6,879 nt of DNA from a bacterium (GTDB lineage Bacteria; Cyanobacteriota; Vampirovibrionia; Gastranaerophilales; Gastranaerophilaceae). The notes under the pieces were generated by a model. That model was given only the letters and a program-made list of their open reading frames with translations, searched no databases and was not told where the DNA came from. Shown one piece after another: positions 1 through 5,350 of this stretch. Numbering within the stretch: the stretch's first letter is position 1; every line of letters starts with the position of its first letter. Location: the NCBI GenBank assembly GCA_017477685.1, contig JAFUUT010000045.1:1-6879 (forward strand), written 5' to 3'. The translations under genes and the position numbers were made by a program.

Positions 1-134
1 ATATAAAAGAATTATATGATACTCGTAACTCTGTTATAATGTATCTGTACAAAAAGATTATGATTTTTATACCAAAAAGAACAATCAAAAATATCAAGTT
101 GTATGAATTTATAAAAGATAAGACCTGTTTATAG
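1..134 (+). CDS. 3' end of an upstream gene, product unknown (partial)
   Basis: The frame beginning at base 3 is open from the left edge to a TAG at 132-134, giving 43 residues that end in KDKTCL. The other two plus-strand frames close within the first 20 bases. The stop lies 11 bases before the ligA start, a spacing typical of operon neighbours. The fragment is basic and rich in Ile, Lys and Tyr, and no domain can be recognised. Such a long open frame is uncommon in DNA this AT-rich, which favours a real C-terminus, but chance cannot be excluded. An internal ATG at 60 would give a 24-residue leader peptide as an alternative, but no good ribosome binding site precedes it. Confidence 0.5.
   Translation, partial: IKELYDTRNSVIMYLYKKIMIFIPKRTIKNIKLYEFIKDKTCL
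32..40 (+). promoter_or_regulatory. possible extended -10 promoter upstream of ligA
   Basis: The bases TGTTATAAT form a perfect extended -10 element (TG at 32-33, TATAAT at 35-40). The -35 position, around 12-17 (TTATAT), matches the consensus poorly, as is allowed for extended -10 promoters. Transcription would begin near 47, leaving a leader of about 100 bases before ligA. The motif lies inside the open frame that ends at 134, so it would be an internal promoter or a coincidence of AT-rich coding sequence. Confidence 0.3.
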
Positions 135-145
135 TGAGTGATTAA

Positions 146-2125
146 ATGGAAATATTAGAACGAATAGATTTTTTAAAAAACGAAATTAATAAGTCAAACT
201 ATGAATATTATGTAAATGAAAATCCATACTTAACAGATTTTGAGTATGACAAACTTTTTGCCGAATTAAAAGACTTGGAAGATAAATACCCGATGTTCAA
301 AACACCTGACTCTCCGACTCAAAGAGTAGGTTCTGTCAGTGAAAAGTTTTTCCCGCACAAACATAAATATAGGCTATACAGTCTTGATAATTCATATAAT
401 GCCGACGATCTTGAAAAATGGTACGAAAGAGTTTGCAAAGAGTATGATAAAGAGCTTGAGCTGGTTTGCGAACTTAAAATTGATGGTTTGGCGATAGCTT
501 TGACATATGAAAACGGAATTTTTGTCAGAGGAGTTACAAGAGGGGACGGAATTACAGGTGAAGATATTACCCAAAATCTCAAAACAATCAAAGCTATTCC
601 TCTAAAGCTTTTTGAGCCTAAAAACCTTGAAGTCCGCGGTGAAATATATATGCCAAAATCTTCATTTGAAAAACTTAACCGGGAAGCACTTCAAACAGGA
701 GAAAAAGTTTTTGCGAATCCGAGAAACGCGGCAAGCGGTTCATTAAGACAGCTTGATAGTACAATTACCGCAAAACGAGATTTATCTATGTTTACATATA
801 CTGCAATATTTGAAGATGAAGCGGATAAATCCTTTAAAACTCACTATGATAGCATACAAAAGCTTAAGGAACTTGGTTTTAAAGTTAACCCATACATTAG
901 GCTTGTAAAAAATATAAAAGAGGTAATTAATTATTTACACGAATGGGATTCAAAAAGATTTGAACTTGACTATGCAACAGATGGAGTTGTAATAAAAGTC
1001 AATGATATTGCAATACAAAAGGACTTAGGCTACACCGCTCGAGCTCCGAAATGGGCTACTGCATTCAAATTCCCTCCTGAAGAAGTAAAAACCAAACTGT
1101 TAGATATTGAGTTAAATACCGGTAAAACAGGCGTCGTTACCCCTGTTGCGGTGTTAGAGCCTGTACAGCTTGCAGGTTCCACCGTTTCGAGAGCAAGTTT
1201 ACACAATTTTGACGAAATCAAACGACTTGATGTGCGCATTGGTGATGAAGTACTTATAATGAAGGCTGCAGAAATTATACCAAAAGTCATAAAGGTTGTT
1301 GAAAGTACAAACCACAGCAAATTGCCGCAATACATCCCCCCGACCAAATGTCCTGCCTGCGGGGCTGATTTGATTGAAAAAGAAGGACAGGTCGGATTAT
1401 ATTGTTCTAACCCAGATTGCGAAAGTTTAATGTGCGCAAAAATTGAATATTGGGCTTCAAAAGAGGCAATGGACATTGATAAAGTCGGTCCGTCTCTCAT
1501 AGCTCAATTGTACGATAAAAAAATGATTTCAAATCCTGTAGATTTGTATAAATTATTGCCTCAGGACTTTATGATGCTTGATTTAATACAGGAAAAATCT
1601 GCGTCAAACATTTATATGTCTGTTCAAGAAAGCAAAACAAGACCTCTAAACCGTCTTGTTACGGCTCTTGGCATTCGTCATGTAGGGAAAGAAACCGCAG
1701 ATATAATAACAAATGAATTTCCTTCAGTGGATGCACTTAAAAATGCAACGCAGGAACAACTCGCTCAAATCGAAGGAATAGGTGAGATTATTGCAAAATC
1801 AGTATATGACTATTTCCATGATGAAATTAATATAAAAATGCTTGAGGAGTTGAAAAGCCTTGGCATTAACCCTATTTCAAAACAAAAACCAAAATCTGAT
1901 AAACTTTCAGGTAAAATATTTGTGCTTACCGGTACTTTAGAAAATATGACAAGAGATGAAGCATCGGATTTGATAAAATCACACGGCGGAAAAACATCTT
2001 CATCAGTTTCTAAAAAGACCGATTATGTTCTTGCAGGAGCAAATGCAGGTTCAAAATTGGACAAAGCACAAAATTTAGGTGTTATAATATTGACAGAAAA
2101 TGATTTTCTTGAAATGATAAAGTAG
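146..2125 (+). CDS. ligA: NAD+-dependent DNA ligase LigA
   Basis: LigA seals nicks in duplex DNA using NAD+ during replication and repair in the cytoplasm. All domains of the family are visible in order. Domain Ia (about 1-70) has the YYVNENPYLTDFEYDKL segment that binds NMN. The adenylation domain has its AMP-accepting lysine at K111 in KIDG, LEVRGEIYM at 162-170, ATDGVVIKV at 277-285 and KFPPEE near 308. An OB fold follows, then a Cys4 zinc finger (C402, C405, C420, C425). A helix-hairpin-helix region has GIRHVGKETA at 509-518 and IEGIGEIIAKSV at 542-553, and a BRCT domain spans about 587-659. The 659 residues are normal for the family and no key residue is missing. The ATG has only a weak ribosome binding site (GTGAG near 134-138); it is chosen because the protein starts properly at domain Ia. 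The gene probably belongs to an operon with the upstream frame and the two genes after it. Confidence 0.97.
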   Translation: MEILERIDFLKNEINKSNYEYYVNENPYLTDFEYDKLFAELKDLEDKYPMFKTPDSPTQRVGSVSEKFFPHKHKYRLYSLDNSYNADDLEKWYERVCKEYDKELELVCELKIDGLAIALTYENGIFVRGVTRGDGITGEDITQNLKTIKAIPLKLFEPKNLEVRGEIYMPKSSFEKLNREALQTGEKVFANPRNAASGSLRQLDSTITAKRDLSMFTYTAIFEDEADKSFKTHYDSIQKLKELGFKVNPYIRLVKNIKEVINYLHEWDSKRFELDYATDGVVIKVNDIAIQKDLGYTARAPKWATAFKFPPEEVKTKLLDIELNTGKTGVVTPVAVLEPVQLAGSTVSRASLHNFDEIKRLDVRIGDEVLIMKAAEIIPKVIKVVESTNHSKLPQYIPPTKCPACGADLIEKEGQVGLYCSNPDCESLMCAKIEYWASKEAMDIDKVGPSLIAQLYDKKMISNPVDLYKLLPQDFMMLDLIQEKSASNIYMSVQESKTRPLNRLVTALGIRHVGKETADIITNEFPSVDALKNATQEQLAQIEGIGEIIAKSVYDYFHDEINIKMLEELKSLGINPISKQKPKSDKLSGKIFVLTGTLENMTRDEASDLIKSHGGKTSSSVSKKTDYVLAGANAGSKLDKAQNLGVIILTENDFLEMIK

Positions 2126-2143
2126 TAAGGATAGAATATAAGT

Positions 2144-2611
2144 ATGAAAATTATACAAATAAACGGTTTTAGAGGCTTGTTGGCAGTAGCATTTATAGGA
2201 ATTTGTCTTTTTGCGGGATTTGTTGTATTCCCGGGACTGGTTTCTATGCACTTATGGAATAAATATCTGGTAAATTTGGCTTCTTTCCCTGTTATAGATT
2301 TGTTCCAAGGAACATTGCTATGGGGTATTGCGGCAGTTTCTTATTTTATACTGTCTAAAGGAGAAAATCCGGTATCATTCAAACGTGTGAATGAGCTGAA
2401 TAATTCTGAAGTTAACAATATCATCCGCCAAGCAAAAATACAAGCTCAAATTAAAAAGCTAAACAGAGAAATACAAAAAACAGATAAATTCGAAAAGAAT
2501 ACGGATAATTTATTAAATATAAACAACAAGGATTTATCTGATATTAAAACATTCATTTCAAATTCTGATTCATCCGCTAATGATGAAGATAAGATATCTA
2601 ATATAAAGTAA
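2144..2611 (+). CDS. small two-helix membrane protein, function unknown
   Basis: I do not recognise the family. The 155-residue product has a short start (MKIIQINGFRG) and then two hydrophobic stretches, about 11-35 and 51-70, separated by a short loop (MHLWNKYLV). This suggests a helical hairpin in the cytoplasmic membrane. The rest (about 75-155) is soluble and strongly charged: a Lys/Gln-rich helix at about 88-115 could form a coiled coil, followed by an Asn/Asp/Ser-rich, probably disordered tail. The ATG lies 18 bases after the ligA stop, with AAGGAT at 2127-2132 as ribosome binding site, spaced a little far at 11 bases. The short gaps on both sides place it in one transcript with ligA and the SIMPL gene. 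The order itself says nothing firm about its job; a cell-envelope role is only a guess from the membrane helices and its secreted neighbour. Confidence 0.85.
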   Translation: MKIIQINGFRGLLAVAFIGICLFAGFVVFPGLVSMHLWNKYLVNLASFPVIDLFQGTLLWGIAAVSYFILSKGENPVSFKRVNELNNSEVNNIIRQAKIQAQIKKLNREIQKTDKFEKNTDNLLNINNKDLSDIKTFISNSDSSANDEDKISNIK

Positions 2612-2633
2612 TTTATAATTTAAGGAGTATATT

Positions 2634-3395
2634 ATGAGAAAAAATATTTTAGCATTATTATTGTCAGCTTTTATCGTGCTTCCGCTGGGAGTATTGCCTG
2701 TTGGAGCCGTCGATAATCAAGTTGAAAAGGGTTACATTTCTGTTTCTTATACAACGGAAAAAGAGGTTTCTCCGGATACTGTGGAATTTTCTGTTGCAGT
2801 AAAAACAACAGATAAAAAATCACTTCAAGAAGCATCCGCCAAAAACAAAGAAATTACTAATAAAATTTATAATTATCTAAAATCTAATATAAATACAGCA
2901 GCAGGCGATTATATAAAAACTTCTAATTACAATGCCACTCCTGTGTATAATTACGTGAATAACAAAAAAGTTTTTGACAAATATGAAGTTTCTAACAATA
3001 TTGTTGTTCATACAAAGTCTATCGATCAAGTTTCATCACTTATTGATAAATCCATCCAGCTTGGAGCAACAAATGTAAACAGCTTAAACTTTACCTTAGC
3101 AAATAAAGACAACCAATGCACAGATATTCTCACAAATGCAGGCAAGCAAATAAGAAAAAGAGCAGATGTTGTTGCCGCATCTGTAGGCTCGCAAGTAACA
3201 GGAATTAAAAGTATCAGAACTTCTTGTTCATTAAATCAAAGACATGTTAATTATGCTTATAGTAATATGAAACTTATGAGAGCAGCAGGTGCGTCAATGG
3301 ATACAGTTGAAGAGGCAGCTGCACCGATTACAAATATAGAAGCCGGAAATATTACAATTTACGCTAATGTAGATGCGGAATTTTATTTAAAATAA
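2634..3395 (+). CDS. secreted SIMPL-domain (DUF541) protein
   Basis: The 253-residue protein starts with a signal peptide: MRKN, a hydrophobic core at 5-22, and a probable cleavage after VGA at 23-25, so it is exported to the periplasm or cell surface. The mature part shows the SIMPL pattern: a first strand with ISVSYTTEKEVSPDTVEFSVAV at 35-56 (only partly conserved), YEVSNNIVVHTK at 117-128, LGATNVNSLNFTL at 143-155, the helix KRADVVAASVGSQV at 175-188, and a final strand pair PITNIEAGNITIYANV at 231-246. No lipobox cysteine is present. Two cysteines (C162 and C198) could pair after export. SIMPL/DUF541 proteins have no catalytic activity that I can name; relatives have been linked to oxidative stress and to envelope functions. 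The ribosome binding site AAGGAG (2622-2627) is 6 bases before the ATG. The gene is last in the ligA group and is followed by a strong terminator. Confidence 0.9.
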   Translation: MRKNILALLLSAFIVLPLGVLPVGAVDNQVEKGYISVSYTTEKEVSPDTVEFSVAVKTTDKKSLQEASAKNKEITNKIYNYLKSNINTAAGDYIKTSNYNATPVYNYVNNKKVFDKYEVSNNIVVHTKSIDQVSSLIDKSIQLGATNVNSLNFTLANKDNQCTDILTNAGKQIRKRADVVAASVGSQVTGIKSIRTSCSLNQRHVNYAYSNMKLMRAAGASMDTVEEAAAPITNIEAGNITIYANVDAEFYLK

Positions 3396-3412
3396 TTTAA
3401 TTATAAGATTGC

Positions 3413-3447
3413 GAGCCCTTTAATAATATATTAAAGGGCTCTTTTTT
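3413..3447 (+). terminator. intrinsic terminator after the SIMPL gene
   Basis: A perfect 12-bp stem (GAGCCCTTTAAT at 3413-3424 with ATTAAAGGGCTC at 3430-3441) closes a 5-base loop and is followed directly by six T residues (3442-3447). It ends the ligA group 17 bases after the SIMPL stop. No A tract precedes the stem, so it works on the plus strand only. It separates the 114-residue gene downstream from this operon. Confidence 0.93.
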
Positions 3448-3541
3448 ATTAAGAATTGTAACAAAAGGATAACATGTTGAAATTATGCATCCTATAAAAA
3501 CTTTATATATATGTACACGAGATAAATATTAGGAGGCATCA

Positions 3542-3886
3542 ATGATTTTACTATTCGGCGAAAAAGCAAATAAATCAATCGCATCAAGAAGAAATTCGAA
3601 TACAAAAAATCATCCGGTTGAAAATTCAGCAATACTTGCTTCAAATTTCGGTTCAAAAAGCCTTTTAAGTCGAAACGAATATGACATGTGCGAATTTTCA
3701 GAGCATGCACCTATAGATTATACATTATATGCAGAAGATGGAACAGTTCTTCCCTGTGTTGCATTTATGAGTGAGTTCTCAGATGCAGTTGCAATACTTG
3801 GAGAAGGAGGGTTCACAAGTTGCGGAGACTGTTCTTGCGGAAGTTTTTCCGGAGGCTCAAGCAGCTCATTCTCATCAGTATGTTAG
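3542..3886 (+). CDS. small protein with Ser/Cys/Gly-rich tail after Gly-Gly; candidate modified-peptide precursor
   Basis: The product is 114 residues and I do not recognise its family. Residues 1-45 are basic and polar (RRNSNTKNH), without a signal peptide or membrane helix. Residues about 50-88 are acidic and more ordered-looking (YTLYAEDGTVLPC, EFSDAVAILGE). Then comes Gly89-Gly90 and a 24-residue tail with ten Ser, four Cys (94, 97, 99, 114) and four Gly, beginning FTSCGDCSCGSFSGG and ending SSVC. A long acidic leader, a Gly-Gly boundary and a Ser/Cys-rich core are what precursors of ribosomally made, modified peptides look like. No modifying enzyme or exporter lies in this window, so the call is inference; a metal-binding or disulfide-bonded tail is the alternative. 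Translation looks strong: perfect AGGAGG at 3531-3536, 5 bases before the ATG. The gene stands alone between two terminators; no clear promoter was found in 3448-3530. Confidence 0.8.
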   Translation: MILLFGEKANKSIASRRNSNTKNHPVENSAILASNFGSKSLLSRNEYDMCEFSEHAPIDYTLYAEDGTVLPCVAFMSEFSDAVAILGEGGFTSCGDCSCGSFSGGSSSSFSSVC

Positions 3887-3890
3887 ATAT

Positions 3891-3932
3891 AAAAAAATAA
3901 CCTCGACTTAATATCGAGGTTGTTTTTTTTTT
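3891..3932. terminator. bidirectional terminator between the 114-residue gene and metK
   Basis: An 8-bp perfect stem (AACCTCGA at 3899-3906 with TCGAGGTT at 3914-3921) closes a 7-base loop. To the right a G is followed by ten T (3923-3932), serving the plus-strand gene. To the left a run of seven A (3891-3897) becomes a U tract on the minus strand, serving metK, which stops at 3942. The two convergent genes therefore share this terminator. Confidence 0.9.
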
Positions 3933-3941
3933 AATAATAAT

Positions 3942-5216
3942 CTACATGTTAACAATACTACAAGTCATTGCTTGATTTTTCAAATCTTGAACTTTATCGG
4001 TATGCTCCCAAGGAACATCAATATCAGTTCTGCCCATATGCCCGTACGCTGCAAGCAGCTGATAGAATTTACCGCCATTTTTAGACGGCAAGTTTCTTAA
4101 ATCGAATTTCTTAATAATTCCTGCTGGTCTTAAATCAAAATTCTTGCGCACAAGTTTCTCAATATCTTCATCAGAAATTTTACCTGTGCCAAAAGTATCA
4201 ATCATAATTGATAAAGGCTCTGCAACACCGATAGCATAGGCAAGTTCAACTTCACATTTGTCAGCTAATCCAGCGGCAACAATATTTTTTGCGACATATC
4301 TTGCCGCGTATGCAGCTGATCTGTCAACTTTTGTAGGATCCTTTCCGGAGAAAGCTCCGCCACCGTGTCTTGAATAGCCGCCATATGTATCAACAATTAT
4401 TTTTCTGCCTGTTAAACCTGAATCCCCTTGAGGGCCGCCGATTACAAATCGACCTGACGGATTAATCAAAATTATTGTTTTATCATCAGGCTTTATAGAC
4501 TCATTTGCAAAAACAAAATCAATAACATGTTTTTGCAAATCGTTTTTTATAATATTTTGAACCTGAGAATTGTCACTTATACCGTTAATAGCAGGATTGT
4601 GTTGAGTTGACAAAAGAACAGTGTGAATTCTTGCCGGTTTTCCGTCTATATACTCAACTGTTACCTGTGACTTTCCGTCAGGTCTTAAATAATTCAAAAT
4701 ACCTTGTTTACGTACCTGAGCGAGCCTATATGAAAGTTTATGAGCTAAACTTATCGGAAGCGGCATGTATTCAGGGGTTTCACTGCAAGCATAACCGAAC
4801 ATAATACCTTGGTCGCCCGCACCCAATTCTTCTGTTTCGGTTGCAGAAGTATCGGAATTTTCAGAACGTGTTTCTAATGCTTTATTAACACCATTACCAA
4901 TATCGGTAGATTGTTCATCGATGCTTGTTAATACTGCACAAGTATCTGCATCAAATCCGCCTGCTTCTGTACCAAAATAACCGATATTCTTGATAGTATT
5001 ACGGACAACCTGCGGTATATCAACATAACAGTCCGCAGTAATTTCACCGCATACTAAAGCCATACCGGTTGTTACAGTCGTTTCAGCCGCAACTCTTGAA
5101 TGCTTATCTTTTGATAAAAATTCATCTAAAATTGCATCAGAAATTTGATCACAAACTTTGTCAGGATGTCCTTCTGTAACAGATTCTGAGGTAAATAAAA
5201 AATTTTTTCCAGTCAT
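3942..5216 (-). CDS. metK: S-adenosylmethionine synthetase MetK
   Basis: MetK makes S-adenosylmethionine from methionine and ATP in the cytoplasm, releasing phosphate and pyrophosphate; the product is the main methyl donor and the cofactor of radical SAM enzymes. Family signatures are intact: GHPDK at 16-20, the gating-loop region SIDEQSTDIGNGV at 98-110, signature 1 GAGDQG at 132-137, GGPQGDSGLTGRKIIVDTYG at 260-279, and the phosphate-binding signature 2 GGGAFSGKDPTKVDRSA at 285-301. The length of 424 residues exceeds the roughly 384 of E. coli MetK, largely through a Ser/Thr/Glu-rich stretch before GAGDQG (about 113-131). Cyanobacterial and Gram-positive enzymes, as I recall them, carry a similar stretch there. 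The ATG has a good ribosome binding site, TAAGGAG (5230-5224), with 7 bases of spacing. The leader may fold over that site. The S74 gene lies upstream on the same strand with no visible terminator between, so read-through is possible. Confidence 0.97.
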   Translation of the reverse strand: MTGKNFLFTSESVTEGHPDKVCDQISDAILDEFLSKDKHSRVAAETTVTTGMALVCGEITADCYVDIPQVVRNTIKNIGYFGTEAGGFDADTCAVLTSIDEQSTDIGNGVNKALETRSENSDTSATETEELGAGDQGIMFGYACSETPEYMPLPISLAHKLSYRLAQVRKQGILNYLRPDGKSQVTVEYIDGKPARIHTVLLSTQHNPAINGISDNSQVQNIIKNDLQKHVIDFVFANESIKPDDKTIILINPSGRFVIGGPQGDSGLTGRKIIVDTYGGYSRHGGGAFSGKDPTKVDRSAAYAARYVAKNIVAAGLADKCEVELAYAIGVAEPLSIMIDTFGTGKISDEDIEKLVRKNFDLRPAGIIKKFDLRNLPSKNGGKFYQLLAAYGHMGRTDIDVPWEHTDKVQDLKNQAMTCSIVNM

Positions 5217-5223
5217 TTCTTTT

Positions 5224-5274
5224 CTCCTTAATTTTAATTTCTACCGCCGGTAAGGTTTTTAATTCCGACCCGGC
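5224..5274 (-). promoter_or_regulatory. candidate H-type pseudoknot covering the metK Shine-Dalgarno site
   Basis: Read on the minus strand, the metK leader is AT-rich except for one GC-rich island. GCCGG (5274-5270) can pair with CCGGC (5250-5246). The five bases just before the second arm, CCTTA (5255-5251), are exactly complementary to TAAGG (5230-5226) in the metK ribosome binding site. Together these make an H-type pseudoknot: stem 1 of 5 bp, stem 2 of 5 bp, no base between the stems at the junction, and an A-rich final loop. Small translational riboswitches such as SAM-II and preQ1-I share this plan, and SAM would be the obvious ligand before metK. I see no match to a known SAM riboswitch consensus, and two 5-bp stems can arise by chance. 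Confidence 0.35.
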
Positions 5275-5282
5275 ACACTAAT

Positions 5283-5292
5283 ACTGTACAGT
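5283..5292. repeat. 10-bp perfect palindrome upstream of metK
   Basis: ACTGTACAGT reads the same on both strands and lies 67 bases before the metK start, just upstream of the GC-rich leader island. Its position would suit an operator for a dimeric regulator near the metK promoter. No -10/-35 pair can be named around it with confidence, and a single 10-bp palindrome in a 134-base gap is not rare enough to exclude chance. Confidence 0.25.
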
Positions 5293-5350
5293 CTAAATCA
5301 AAGAAGAAAAGAAATCAAATTATTTGTAAAAATTTTAAGGCATGACAGAA

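Noticed and set aside
319..591. Two overlapping minus-strand frames (90 and 60 residues) inside ligA
   Set aside because: They are shadows of the LigA adenylation domain, of low complexity and without ribosome binding sites worth noting.
1030..1500. 156-residue open frame on the minus strand inside ligA
   Set aside because: It lies wholly antisense to the well-conserved OB-fold and zinc-finger region of LigA and shows no domain of its own.
3448..3530. Promoter for the 114-residue gene (TTGAAA at 3477-3482; TATAAA at 3493-3498 or TATATA at 3504-3509)
   Set aside because: The boxes are spaced either 10 or 21 bases apart, not about 17, and the region is so AT-rich that partial matches are expected.
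3492..3710. 72-residue minus-strand frame overlapping the start of the 114-residue gene
   Set aside because: It is antisense to a gene with a perfect ribosome binding site, and its end is formed from the AT-rich intergenic stretch.
4607..4804. 65-residue plus-strand frame inside metK
   Set aside because: It is antisense to conserved MetK sequence with no independent support.
4826..4880. Unusual insertion in MetK before GAGDQG
   Set aside because: Ser/Thr/Glu-rich stretches of similar length occur there in Gram-positive and cyanobacterial MetK as I recall them, so it is normal for the family.
5217..5350. SAM-I (S-box) riboswitch before metK
   Set aside because: The leader is too short and lacks the four-way-junction consensus and a transcription terminator; only a small pseudoknot-type fold is plausible.
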